Below are positions 43,975-55,979 of a stretch of DNA of 64,000 bases, one piece after another. The stretch's first letter is position 1. Every line of letters starts with the position of its first letter. Both the position numbers and the translations under genes were made by a program. Source of the DNA: Lunularia cruciata (taxonomy: Eukaryota > Streptophyta > Marchantiopsida > Lunulariales > Lunulariaceae); assembly GCA_948567375.1 (NCBI GenBank), contig OX419762.1, positions 15,320,001 through 15,384,000 of the forward strand. Direction: 5' to 3'. The notes beneath the pieces are model-generated. The model did no database searches and was not told the origin of the DNA. It saw nothing but the letters and a program-made list of their open reading frames with translations.

Positions 43975-45180
43975 AGGAAGGCCCTTGCAGCAAGATCTAG
44001 ACCTTACATGATGGTGGAGGATATTCTTTTTCACCAAGGAGCAGATGGTCTACTTTGAAGAGCAGTGAATAAGGAAGAGTCTATCCTACTTATAAAGGAG
44101 TTTCATGAAGATTTAGTGTGTGGAGGACACTTTGCAAGAAAGGTGATTTCTTTCAAGATTCTAGATGCAAGTTACCATTGGAGAGGGATTTTCAAGGATT
44201 GTCTTGATTATTGCAAAAATTGTCATGTTTGTTAAGCTTTTGCTAGAAAATCTACTTCCACTCCACCACTTAGATCAATTCCATTCCTAGGACCTTTTGA
44301 GAAGTGGAGAATTGATTTTGTAGGTCCTCTCAATAGAACCCCAAGGAAAAATTGGTACATTTAGGTAGTAACTGATTACCTTACCAAGTGGGTTGACGCT
44401 AGACCATTGAGGGACAAGAATGAAGATGAAGTTGGTAGATTTCTTTATGAACACATTATCACTAGGTTTGGATGCCCTTTGGAGTTGGTTTTTGCTAGAG
44501 GAGGAGAGTTTACAAGAAGCATCACTACAGCCATGCTACAACATTTCTCTATCACACATAGAGTAACTACATCTTATAAGCCAAATTCCAATGGCTTGGC
44601 AGAGAGAACCAATCAGACCTTGTGCATGATGTTGGCTAAAGATGCAAAAATGGAGGGGGCTTAACATCATTGGGACAAGAAGATTCGTGTAGTTTGTGAG
44701 ATTATAGGACAACCATGAAGACTTCCACCAGATATTCTCCATTTCAGTTGGTTTATGGTATTGATTCTACATTACCTATTCACTTTGATCTTCCTACCTT
44801 CCCAAAGCATTCATAGGAGATTGAAGAAAGCACAAGGAGGTGATGAAGAGAAGTCAAGGAAGGATCAACTCATGGAATTGGAAGAGGCAAGAGCAGTTGC
44901 TATGGTTTGAGTGGAGCAAGCCAAAAGGAAAAAAAGGAGAGCTTTGACAATAGGCAAGGTAAAAAGAAGGTGGAGCCTTTCAAAGAAGGTGATTGGGTAA
45001 TGTTGTTTGATTCCATTTGATTCAAGAGAATGCAAAAGAGAAGTTTTTGCCTAAGTACTTTGGACCTTTCATAGTGGAGAAGGGGTGGGGAAATTACACC
45101 TATGATCTCAAGGAAATGGGAGGAAGACACTTTGATAGGATTAACCATGATAAGTTGAAGATTTATCATAGAAGGTAGAG
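43975..45180 (+). pseudogene. Integrase of element E, broken
   Basis: HEDLVCGGHFARK (about 44104) and CKNCHVC (44215-44235) form the HHCC zinc site. The core has WRIDFVGPL (about 44305), then FARGGEF near 44490, where SDxGxEF is expected (the catalytic Asp is Ala), and NGLAERTNQTL (about 44590). The C-terminal part has KFLPKYFGPFIVEKGWGNYTYDL. Stops at about 44059, 44232, 44364 and 44662 break it. Confidence 0.75.
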
Positions 45181-45226
45181 AGACCTTCACTTTGAGGACA
45201 AAGTGAAAACTTAGTCCGGGAGTAAA

Positions 45227-45907
45227 TGTAACACCTATTTGTGCATGTATGTGGTATTGTGATTTTTAGCTTGATATACAAGTACTTGAGAAATTTTATT
45301 TATATAGAGATACAGGATGGTTCTACATTAGTCATGATTAGCTAAAGTTAGTCATAGCTAAGGTAGAGGGGACCTTACTTTAGAGGAACTGGAAAAGATG
45401 AACACCACTATTTTAGATTCTAGTTTGTTGATTTGGTATTATTCCTAGGTGTTTGGCTTTGAGGAAAGAGTTAAGAACTCTTGGGCCGGCAATCCTTTTT
45501 GTTTTGGATTCTTCTTTAGTCCGAGGATAGCCCATGTGAAGGAATCCTTGACTTAGTGGTTGAATCAAGATAAGATCATATGCTTAGTGGAATATGCCCA
45601 TGTGGATGGATATTCCTTTATACTTTTTGACTTTTAGCCTAGTAACCTAAGTTACTCCAGCAATTAGTAACTTTGGTGCGTAACTGTTTCACAAGTATAT
45701 AAACAAGGGGTGAGGAAATACTCAACATCCTTTCATATGCAACTATCTTTCTCTCATTGAGTTCTCTAGTGAGCAATGTCTTGAGTATTGGAGTGTTAGT
45801 CTTGGAGGAGTATGATGGAGTTGGGGTTCTTTGCCTTCTTAGTCCATGGTGCGCTACTATAATAGCCATCAAAGGTTCATCTTGAGTGAGAGACAGGCCG
45901 GCTCACA
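45227..45907 (+). repeat. 3' LTR of element E
   Basis: It starts TGTAACACCTATTTG and ends GGCTCACA (681 bp). It is very similar to 38130-38820 with point changes and a short deletion near 45628. Confidence 0.9.
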
Positions 45908-45911
45908 GGTC

Positions 45912-48540
45912 CCTTCTAGTGCTTGCATTACTTGCACTTTTCATGTCTACACATATTTTTGGAATCAAGCATGCCTCCCAAAGCACTCACTTCCTCATCA
46001 AATTGAGACCCCATTCTCTTTGTCTTCTTTCTGTCCCAATGCTTAGTCTGAGGGTGATTTCCAAGCTCAATGTTGTACTTGGAAATTTTGAACTTGTCAA
46101 TTTTGAGGATTTTACTATCATTTGACTTAGAAATAAGGTTTAAAAAAGTAGTTTAACCTTTGGATTGAGATCTGAAGGTCTTAGGAATAGTTTGGCCTCT
46201 GGGTTTAGACCCAAAGGTCTGAAGAGTAAGTCCTAACCTAAGAAGGAAGCTCCAATGCAAAGGATGAAGTAATTTAGATCATTGGAGAAAGTCCTTAGTG
46301 GAATAATGGATAACATCAAGCTAACATGTGCAAACCAAGTATGGCTATCTGGTGGCATTAGAAGTTAACCACATGATCTATGACTACAAGAAATTACATA
46401 ATGCAATGGAAGTACAAATGGGAATCAATAATTCTTTGGGAAAACCAATATGAAAGTTCAATTCCTTGGCAATCAAGAAGGTGGGACAATGGATATAATG
46501 ACAACTCAGCAACCCATATGTGCAAAGCAGGTATAGAAGGGTATATTTGAGGACCAATCTAGGCTTGGGCCCACTTTTTCTTTTTCCACTTGAGTGAGGA
46601 TATCACAAGTGAATGAGCACAAGAGTCAAACTGTAGAACTCAGACCCAAAGGTAAACATAGACCCACAAGGAAGGAAAAGAGCCCCACACCTTAGTCTAT
46701 TCATTGGCACCCAGCCAAAATGTGAGAGGACCCAACAAGAAAGACCAAGACCTTTGAACATGAAGTACTCAAGGGTCAACACATTGGAGATGTATGTTAG
46801 AAAAGAGTTCATTGAGAGCAAAGAGTTGATATTCTTGTTGTGGGATTCGTCTTACTCATCCATAGAGATAGGGCAGGAGATTTAAGAAGGTACCTACCAA
46901 AATCATTAGGGGTTGAGAGGAAATCTTGATAGTGGATATGGGAGCATTGGAAAGAAGTATTAGAAAATATGTTGGTGTGGAGAATGACCTAAGTTGGGAG
47001 TCTCAATCTCTGAATGCCAAGGCAATGGTCAATGAGGTGGTACACCAAAATATTCTAAGAATAGATGGGAAGCTAACCACTACAAGACCTTATAAGGTGT
47101 GATGTTGTTCTCAACCTTCTCAAGATACTCAAAATGAGTTGGACAACTTATGTGACAGTAAACCAACTCCTAATCTTTGAACATGTGTTTGCAACAAAGG
47201 GATAAATTAAGCAATGATATTTAATCAGCAGACCATGTAGATGTGCAATCCCTTAGGAAAGAAGAGACCGGATTATGTCATACTAATTTTTCATCCACTT
47301 TTACATAAGCTTTGAATTGTTAAAAAAGGATGATCAGGAATTCTTGAGACATGAGTTTGATGAGAACTACTTAGAGTACGAGCCAAATTTGGTAGCAATT
47401 ATGAGGAAAATTCAAATGATAGACATGTAAATTCAGGAGGTAGACGAGATTTGCAAGGCATAGTTGAAGGAAGAAGTTTTTAGCTTGGCCAAAGGCCAGA
47501 TCAATCCTAAGAAGTGGAAAGCAATAGATTCTCCAAGGGATATAACTTCCCCTCTGGACAAGAGGACTAAAATTAAAATGGACCAAATGACCCATAAAAT
47601 GAAGTGCAAGTAAGTGTCTTTTACAATTTCATCTAGAGATAAATCCATGGTGAGCATTTGGGGTCCAAAAGAAACCTTAACTAGTTGATTCTAATAAATG
47701 CCAAAGTGGACCAATACTTATGAGATTTGGGCCTAGAAGGACTTTCTTGAGGAGATCATGCAGACCAAGAATTACCAAGATCTAAAGGAGAGTAGAATCC
47801 CAAGGAACCAAGCAAGATGCCAAAGGTCAAGATAATCCTTCAGAGAGATAAGAAGGTAGGGACTAAGAACAAAGGTGACCAAGAACTGCAAGTGGCCTAG
47901 CCCTTTTCAATTGGGGATTGATCAATGTTCAACATTTTAATACTGGGTGTAGTTCTCACAATAGAACTTTTTACCAGCATATTTGAAGACTACCAATAGT
48001 CTAGGGTTGAAAGTGTGTGTGAGTTACCAAGGTGGATACCTCACACTTTGCAAGAGTAGTAGAGTGAGATTTCAAAACTATGAAGAGAGTTAGAAGAAGC
48101 AGATAGAAAGAAGGAAAAAGAGAAGTCTTTGGTAGCAACAATAAAGAAGTAGATACACAATCAAAAGGTAGAGAATGGCATTTTGATAGTCTAGACAGAA
48201 ATCTGAACCAAAGAGTTAGAAAATCTCAAGATATGATTAATAGACATGAGGAAGAAGAAGGATCTTAGACAAAGTATTGCAAATTCAATCATAGCAAAAC
48301 TGAGGAAAGAGTTAGCTGATACCAACTCTAAGTGTAGAATATTGCACAAGCAAACGATAGAGAGGAAGAGATTTGGGTAGCATATTACAAGTAAAGGTGA
48401 CTAAGATGAGAGAGTTGAACCCTCCTTTGCCTTGTGTAAACCTTCAGATGTGTATCATCAAAGTGCAGACCTTCAGATTTAAGAGATGTCAATCAAGGTG
48501 CCCTCAACTTGAAAGGTAGGGCAGATATCTCATATTGTTA
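45912..48540 (+). pseudogene. Unidentified element remnant with coiled-coil region
   Basis: No intact frame is present. Plus-strand pieces include EFLRHEFDENYLEYEPNLVA (about 47340-47400) and a long Lys/Glu-rich helical region at about 48060-48400 (KKEKEKSLVATIKK, then SIIAKLRKELADTNSKCRIL). Stops are scattered. It ends at the tail-type repeat at 48546, so the two may belong to one element. Function unknown; ORF1/gag-like is a guess. Confidence 0.3.
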
Positions 48541-48545
48541 CTATT

Positions 48546-48640
48546 AGGGCTTAGACCCATTTTACCTCTTTTATCTCATCCTTACATGGCTTGATGGGGT
48601 CTGCCCATCCTTTTTGTTTCTATGCAGTTGCTTTTCACTT
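48546..48640 (+). repeat. Single copy of the tail repeat
   Basis: AGGGCTTAGACCCATTTTACC followed by GGCTTGATGGGGTCTGCCCATCC matches the repeat at 8172-8262 and the tandem units at 22480-23440. Confidence 0.65.
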
Positions 48641-49652
48641 GAAAGGGTAGAAGTTAGTATTGATCCAAGATCAGCTTTTTTGAGATAGGATGTAGGCATG
48701 AAAGCCAAAGGATCTGGAAGCATACATGTAGGAAGGACATTAGGTTCAAAGGAAAGTGTAGTAAAATTGCATAGGAGAGTGAAAATAACAATTGACGGAT
48801 TTGTAGAATATACTTTGTTGGATGATGAGATTACTCTATTTTAAAAAAGTAGAAGTAAAGTACAGAAAAGTAAAGGGAAGAAATGGGAAGATGCAACTAT
48901 GAAGATTTCAAAAAGACTGCAACAAAAGACTTCAAAGACTAGGATTACATAAAGTACACCTTGAAATTGTAGGAGAAAAATTAGATGGATTCTTGAAGGA
49001 GAAGTTAGGATAAAGGAAATTTTAGCTTTAGGAAGGTCTCCATTTCCTTTGGAGCCAATCAAATACCTCATGCAATAGGATGTTAACCTGAGAATACTTA
49101 GTGTTTTAACCGGTGTAGTGGTCTGGACAAGACATATCATTTCACAATGCTTGCTCAGAGTAGCATTTATATTTGGAGAGCATGGTATTTAATGCTATGA
49201 TTCACAATACCTTGTGGTCATTTCAATGATTCATAAGTGAAAGAGTTTTGAATCTTTGTCATTTTCTAGTATCCTTGTGTAAATGCATGCCTTAGTGACT
49301 TTTAAGTATTAGTTGAATCTTTGGAGTAGGATGACATGTCAAAAATCTCTTCACTTATGAATTGCTCACAATTATTCTCATGAAAATTGCTACCACTTCA
49401 GCTGGTGCTCCTCTTGACTCATTTTTTTTTATCCTTGGAGGCAAAGGCAAATGCCTTGACGGCTAGAGAGGGTTGTAGTTTTGACAACAAAAAAATGTAG
49501 AAATTATGTGGAGTGTAAATTTTGTATGCAAATCCTAACTTTGTTGAAATGACTGAATTCCTTCTTGCCTTTAGGGGAAGAGTTGCAAACCTTTTGACGG
49601 GTGTGAGTCAGACCTTTGTACTTGAAGCATAGACCTTTAGGTGCAAGGCTTG
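48641..49652. other. Debris without a supported gene
   Basis: I see no recognisable domain on either strand. It may be part of the element carrying the insertion at 49658. Confidence 0.3.
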
Positions 49653-49657
49653 ACCTT

Positions 49658-50043
49658 TTGGAAGAGACCAAGGAGAGAAATAGGAGAATGAAGACCAAAG
49701 TGGAAGATCACATTGGGACTCTCAGGTGAGGGAACCTCCAAATGCAGAGTTTGAGCTTGGCTCGGGTATTTATAGGTAACTTGGGTACAAGACTCGAAAG
49801 GAGCTTCCAAGGAAGGTTCCTTCTAGGAGCCACCTTACTTAGAGTGCAAGCTAAGATAGCCATCAACTTGGCATACAAGTTACTCTATCCTTTAGAAAGT
49901 TCTTAGAAGCTTCTTGAGTGATTCTAGAATATTCTACACACAAGCTTTCTTGATGCTTCTAGCACATTTTTAAGCTAGTTCTACTTACTTTTGCTATATC
50001 TAGCTTAGATTACTAACTCATCTACTAACTCCATATTAATACA
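49658..50043 (-). repeat. 3' LTR of chromovirus B
   Basis: The LTR is 386 bp and lies at the low-coordinate end. It contains the perfect heat-shock element TTCTAGAATATTC at 49922-49934 and, on the minus strand, a TATAAATA box near 49770. The outer end reads TTGGAAGAGACC where the other LTR has TGTAGAAGACC. Confidence 0.85.
49922..49934 (-). promoter_or_regulatory. Perfect three-unit heat-shock element in the LTR of element B
   Basis: TTCTAGAATATTC is TTCnnGAAnnTTC without mismatch. The paired LTR at 55528-55974 has TCCTAGAATATTC (two perfect units and one worn) plus GAAGCTTC near 55819-55826. Confidence 0.7.
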
Positions 50044-50054
50044 TATTCTCCTGC

Positions 50055-51420
50055 CACTAGTTGGTGATATTTTTGTTGCCACAGAATCTTCAAACTCTTG
50101 TAGATATTTTTTTTCATTATGGAGATGAGAAAAAGGCTTCCATGTGGCATTATGAAGGGAATACCCTTTCCAAAGAAAATTATATTTAGTGTGTTTTTGG
50201 TGGTCATATTGAATATCACAATATGATCAACTTCATGTTCCTCATGATTGTGGACAAGGTTGGGAGATAGAGAAGGTTGGACATGAGTGTAAAAGGAAGA
50301 TGGGTTATAAACAATGGTTTTTTACTTTGAGACATGGAAGACAAGATGGATCCATATATGACTAAGGAGAGCAAGTTGGTGGCAATGGGAGAAATGATTT
50401 GACTAATCTCAAATGGACCTATTTGGGGAGCAAGTTTGCATACTTGGGTATCAAGTGGGAGAGGAAGATTAGTAGAAGAAAGCATGACCTTATCACCAAG
50501 TTGAAAGGTAAGATCATGATGATTTTATCAACATATTACTTTTATCAATTTTGAGCAACAAGAAGATGAAACTTGGCTTGGTGTAAGGAATAAGATAACA
50601 TGGACAAGAAGGTGGTAGTATGCAGGACTTGAGATGGTGGAGGAGCAAGAAGAGAATCTGGAACAAGTGCATCTTGCCTATAGTTAAGGAAGAAAAGAGA
50701 ATAGTTGGTACTTGGGTACTTTGAATTATTGTAGGAAATTTGGAAACTATAAGACAAGTATGCTAATAAGTGGGGTGAATGTTGACAAAAGTATAAAGCA
50801 TCTCGTCCAAAGTGCAATTTGCTCTTTTTTTTCTCCATCAATTTGAGGATGATAGGCTATAGACAATACAAGCTTGGTACCAAGGAACTTAAAAATTGAT
50901 TACCAAAATTTACCAGTAAACCAAGGATTTACATCAAAGATGAAAACCCATGGTGCTTGAAGATGGTATGAAAGTATATATGGGCCAATGTTGGAGCATC
51001 AATTGTATCCATGGTAGGTGCCAAATAAATCTGCTTGCTATGCTTATAAACAAAACTATGATGGCTATATGGCCCTATTTTGTCCTTGGTAAGGATTTTT
51101 GTCTAAGCTTACATGTTCCCAATGGGTAGATATAACTAGTAGTGGTTGAAGGAGTCCACTCTGCTTTTGGTTATTTGCTTTGTTCTGTTGGCAGGTCTCA
51201 CAAGATCCAACAACTCTTGAACCTCTTGTGCGATGTCAAGCCACTACCACCAATGTTGTATGATACCCAAAGTCTTGTCCACACTCATATGACAAACAAT
51301 TGGTAAATCATGGGCCACTTGAAGCGGTATAAATTGTATAGCACCCATGGTTCAAACATGGATCCGGTTCTCATAGAATAGAAGGTCTTTCTTGAAGGAG
51401 AAAATATTCCTTGTCATATG
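50055..51420 (-). pseudogene. Integrase and chromodomain remnants of element B
   Basis: The chromodomain is readable at about 50130-50200 on the minus strand as FLWKGYSLHNATWKPF. The region 50216-50485 parallels the integrase C terminus of element A. The core and zinc-binding parts lie at 50545-51420 with frequent stops. Confidence 0.7.
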
Positions 51421-51924
51421 CTACAAGATGACCTTGTACCAATTAAAAAAAGGGGTCTTGTTGTAAAGCAATCCTAAACTCAATTTGGACTTTCACATCA
51501 ATTGATACTGTCATAATTACTACTAATATGTGAGAGATTCATAAGAGTCTTCAAGTCAAGCTATCATCAGAGAACATCAAGGATGACATGGCACTTGCCA
51601 AGTTATACTCAAGATTGATGTCAAAAATTTATAGTTGTTCCTCCCATTGATGATGTTGACTCTTCATGTGCTCTAAATGCAAGGCTTGCAACAAAGGTTT
51701 GGGATTGGTTTGCATAAGCACTTGTTTCCCCAAGAGATAATATCTCCATAACTTTGTGGCATATACCATTGCTAGTTGCTCTTGATCCTAAGTAGATTAA
51801 TTCTTATCTATGGTGTTTAGTTTGCAGGACACAAAGTGATGGTATGTAATCCATTTGGAAAATTCCTACTACAACATAGCTCCAATGGCAATGTTAGAAG
51901 AATCAAAATCAACCATACAAGGTA
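51421..51924 (-). pseudogene. RNase H remnant of element B
   Basis: CMVDFDSSNIAIGAML is readable on the minus strand at about 51870-51920, matching DFDASNFAIGAML of element A. The rest is frameshifted. The upstream neighbour (RT) is displaced by the insertion at about 51925-52812. Confidence 0.7.
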
Positions 51925-52812
51925 ACAAACTAATATTCCTAAATACCTGCAGTAATGTGATGAGAGGAAATTCTTCCAAGAACAAAAGGATCAAAACCTT
52001 CAGCACTCCAAGCTGGCAATGCCAACTCCCAACCGGCATAAATGGACAAACCACAAGGGTGCTTTCAATTGCAAGGAGATTATGCCCTTTAGGTCCTTCT
52101 TTCACAAAGCCAAAGAAAGTCTCCTTCAGACCCATAGGCACGGAGTGCACACGTAGCAAGAGAAGGGGAGACAAAGACCTTTGGGACAAGGGGCATTAGG
52201 GTTACAAATTATGGTAATAATTTACCTCCTAAACCATGTAGCAAAGATTCTACTTCTCACTTCAACAAACTTAAATCCTTTTCTATATAAATATTCAAAA
52301 TTTAACATCATTTTTTTTAAATAAATAAAATTTTATAAATAACTTTCATAAGTTTATAAAAATTTTGAAAAAAAATTGAAATAGTCAATTGTCAAGAATT
52401 CAAAAAATTTAAAGTTAATTTCAAACAAATATAAATAATGGTATTAAGTTCTCAAGCATATGTATTTAAGAAAATATGGGAAATAAAAAACAAAAAAAGT
52501 CTTATTTAAGATATTCGTGAAAATTTTGTTTAAATAAAAATTTTAAAAATAGAATTTGCTACAAAATGTAGCTAATTGTGGTATTCCTACATATGAAAAC
52601 AAAGTAATAGACAAGGTAATAGGAAAAAAGAAGATTTTGTTGAGGAAGTAGAACAATGTAGGGGTGGCAAAAATTTTGAGGCCCAAATACCTAGAAATGG
52701 CAAAGTTAGCTAAAGCCTTGTTAAGAGAGATGCGAGCCGATAGTGAGCTAGTAATTGATATTTGGGACTCACAAAAAACTTCCACTTGGCTTTAGCAAGC
52801 AGGTTAGAAGTT
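51925..52812. other. Foreign insertion between RT and RNase H of element B
   Basis: Element A reads continuously across this point (3890-3910), whereas in B the two halves are about 890 bp apart. The inserted DNA has a mixed-composition part (about 51930-52200) and a very AT-rich part (about 52240-52560, with long A and T runs). I recognise no protein in it and saw no clear terminal repeats. It may be a non-autonomous transposon or filler DNA from break repair. Confidence 0.6.
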
Positions 52813-53900
52813 GACGATCATGGTTGGAGGATGAGTCGTGAAGACCACATATGCTTTAATTTTTTGAATGTTTCTTTGTGCTTGGTGATCCATTTAAAGC
52901 TTGAGGTCTTCCCTAAGGATTGGTCACCGGTAAGGCAACATGAGTATAATAGTGGATGACCCATTGGTAAAACCTTACCAATCCATAATTGCTTACACTT
53001 TCATGACATCCTTAGGAGTAGGCCAATTGGTAATAGCCTTGATTTTCTCCTTTGACATCTTGATCTCCTTTGATAAGACCTTACAACCCAAGAAGGTAAC
53101 TTCCTTTTACAAAAAGGCACACTTTGACTTCTTGTAATAAAAATTCCATTGGTGGAGTCATCTTAGGATTTATCATACATGATCATGTATGTATGTTCCA
53201 CCTCTATCTTTTTCTCAATTAGATTATCATCTAAGAATATCATCACATATTGATTCAATAGCCCATCCAACACCCAATGCATTTAATCCATGAAAACCAA
53301 CAGAACATTAGTGAGCCCAAAAGGTAAAAGTTTCTACTCAAAATAGCCATACCTTGTGCAAAATGTAGTCTTTTGTACATCCTTCCTATCAATGGGAATC
53401 TATCAATAGCCGCTACAAAGATCCAATTTGGAGAAGTATCATGCTCCACTCAATTGATCCAACAAGTCATCAATTTGAGGTAGGAGATACATATTCTTCA
53501 TGGTTTATTTATTAAGGTTATGATAATCAATATAGAAGTAAAGTCCTCCATCCTTCTTTGGTAAAAAGAATATTGGTGTTCCTCAAGGAGATATATCATC
53601 TTATATGTAATCCTTCTTTAATATCTCTGTCAATGTTGTTCAAAGCTCTTCTAACTCTTTTGGTGATAGCCTATAGATTGGTTTACTCAAAGGAATACTA
53701 CCTAGCAAAAGCTTGATCTTGAAGGGCATACCTCAAGCAAAAGGTACCCTTTTGGAAGATCTGCTAAAAGCACATCTAAAAATGCTTGCACTATCTCATC
53801 AACCATTGCTTGTTGAGGTTGTTGACCCTTTTCAAATTTGCATTGCACAATTGGTTTGATCTATATGAAAAATGGCTATCTTTCTCCAAAGCTTACTCTA
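52813..53900 (-). pseudogene. Reverse transcriptase remnant of element B
   Basis: The minus strand has the connection region (FKWITKHKETFKKLKHM, about 52840-52900) and FLDD near 53227-53240. Further RT blocks match element A up to about 53800. Stops and shifts break it. Confidence 0.75.
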
Positions 53901-54330
53901 TAGTTGATGTATTGACAAATTTCTCATATCAGGATAGACTATCTTAGGTGTCTTACTTAGAGGTGCCAAACAACCTAATTGGTAATTCTTACCTTGGTGT
54001 TGAACTTGAATTTATGGTTGGGTCCAATCAAATTGAACCTTATGATGTTCAAGCTAAGGAAGATCTAGAATGCTATTGTAGTGTAGGTAGCTACTACAAA
54101 CCTCCTATACTCTAAATACTCCTTCCCATTCTTGAATGTAACCAAATGTGAGGTGCAGAATGCAAACTCCTTTCTTCCAACCACTATCATCATTCTATTA
54201 ACAAATATTAGCTTGATATGAATACACAATTCCTTTGCTAATTGCATAGATAGCAATTCTCAAAACTCCCACAATCAACCTAAATCCTACAACAACAACC
54301 TTGCAAGTGTATCAAACTTGGATAGTAGAG
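53901..54330 (-). pseudogene. Protease remnant of element B
   Basis: The minus frame 54065-54256 has MLSMQLAKELCIHIKLIFVN and HLVTFKNGKEYLEYRRFVVA, parallel to the element A protease at 2341-2510. The active-site part upstream is not intact. Confidence 0.65.
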
Positions 54331-55220
54331 TCATCAATCCTGTAAGAAGAAATCAAGTTTCCAATAAGTGCCTTCATATCTCCTTTTGCGATTCTTTGTT
54401 TCCCTGATCCTCATGTTCCATGAACTCCATTTGGGCAATGGATTGAGGTTGTCTATTCCTAGTTGGAAATTCAACAATATGATGTGCTATTTGGTGACAA
54501 TAAACATAATCACCATATTTGTAATCTTTCTCTATTTGTAGCGCCAAGTGGTCTCTATTAGATGGCATCAATCTCTATCAATGCCAACTCCTCTTCACGT
54601 GTGTGGTGTGTTTGTAGATTTTGTGGAGGTCTAGGTCAAGATCAAGTTATGACAACCAAGGAATCAAAGTGCTCAGCCAACTATATGGCTTCTTCCAAGT
54701 GTTTGGGCTCCCACATGGTGAATTCTCATTTGATTTCAAGCCCTTCACAAATTGACCCAACTTTCACTTTCCAATATCTTAAGAATTTGCATTGAGGTGT
54801 TTGGGAGTTGAGTGATGTAGCTTCAACTGCTTCAACTTTGCTAATCTCTCTTGTGCCACTTGTGTAACATTTACTACTTGAATCTCCCAACTATTGTACT
54901 CTTGGATTCTTCCCATGTCAAGATTTGTGTAGCAAATTGCCATTAAGCTTGCTCTACCTAGAATAGTTGCATGGTTTTTCCACTCCATCTAATTGGCTTG
55001 AAGCCAAGAGAATTAATCTCTATTTATCTTGAAGATTTATAACTTCAAAATAACATTTATAATCAAACACAAAATTCTCCATTGCACCTAGGAGATTCTT
55101 GTCTTCAAATACCTTTGGCTTTGGAGAGTGAATTTTCTCTTCTCCTTGTTGAAATGCTTCTCTACATCTTCTTGTTGTTAATGATATCTCTCTTCCAACA
55201 ATCAAGTAAGGTGATCAATT
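54331..55220 (-). pseudogene. gag remnant of element B
   Basis: Minus-strand pieces at 54374-54571 (YGDYVYCHQIAHHIVEFPTR, a worn zinc knuckle), 54779-54988 and 55020-55205 parallel gag of element A. Frames are broken. Confidence 0.6.
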
Positions 55221-55527
55221 TATTATTGCATTGCAATGATCACTTTGGGCATCAATGCTATGATTACTATTCTATCAAACTATTACTTTCAATTATCTAA
55301 GTTAGCATAAAGATGCAACATGTCCTTCACTCCTTATAAGTTACAATTGGAAGTACCAATGGTTCATCAGACAAGGTGATCATGTTCAAAAAATATCAGA
55401 GTGTGAAATGATAAAATACATGAAATGATGCTTTGGTAGTACATGGATATGAAAATCTCAATGTTTTGGGAGAAATGTGTTTGATGGTCCATAGTTTCCA
55501 TCCATCCCATTCTTGCTTTGATACCAA

Positions 55528-55974
55528 TGTAGAAGACCAAAGAGAGAAATAGTAGAATGCAAGACTAGAGTGGAAGATCACCTTAGGACTCTCAAGTGAG
55601 GGAAGCTCCAAATACCTTGCTTGAGCTTGGCTTGAGTATTTATAGGGAACCTGGATATAAAACTCCCAAGGAGCTTCCAAGGAAGGTTCCTTTTAGGAGC
55701 CACCTTACTTGGAGTGAAAGCTTAGTTGATCATTTGCTTGGCTTACATGGTAAGCTAGCCGTGAGCTTGGCATACAAGTTACTCTACCTTTCAAAAGTTC
55801 TTAAAGGCTTCTCACCAAGAAGCTTCTTGGATGCTCCTAGAATATTCTACTCCATAAGCTTTCTTGATGCATCTAGCATATTTTTAGGCAAGTTTACTTC
55901 CTTTGGCTATATATACCTTAGACTACTAAGTCATTAGCTTCTACTAAATTGTTTGCTAACTCCATATTATTACA
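55528..55974 (-). repeat. 5' LTR of chromovirus B
   Basis: On the minus strand it starts TGTAATAATATGGAG and ends TTCTACA (447 bp). It is followed by the primer site TTGGTATCAAAGC (about 55515-55527), the best-preserved primer site of the family. Confidence 0.88.
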
Positions 55975-55979
55975 ACCTT

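Larger units (their letters stand above)
38130..45907 (+). mobile_element. Ty3/gypsy element E, full length with both LTRs, degenerate
   Basis: LTRs are at 38130-38820 and 45227-45907. Between them lie a primer site, an extra zinc-knuckle ORF, gag, protease, reverse transcriptase, RNase H and integrase. GGTC occurs directly outside both ends (38126-38129 and 45908-45911), a likely 4-bp or mutated 5-bp target duplication. The RT active site and one integrase acidic residue are changed, and frames are broken, so it is not autonomous. A solo LTR of the same family is at 61106-61795. No chromodomain was seen, so it belongs to a different lineage from elements A, B and D. Confidence 0.9.
49658..55974 (-). 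mobile_element. Chromovirus element B (same family as A), full length with both LTRs, degenerate
   Basis: LTRs are at 49658-50043 and 55528-55974. ACCTT at 49653-49657 and 55975-55979 is a perfect 5-bp target duplication. On the minus strand the order is primer site, gag, protease, RT, RNase H, integrase, chromodomain and polypurine tract, as in element A. About 890 bp of foreign sequence (about 51925-52812) separates RT from RNase H. Stops are abundant, although FLDD remains near 53227-53240. Confidence 0.9.
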
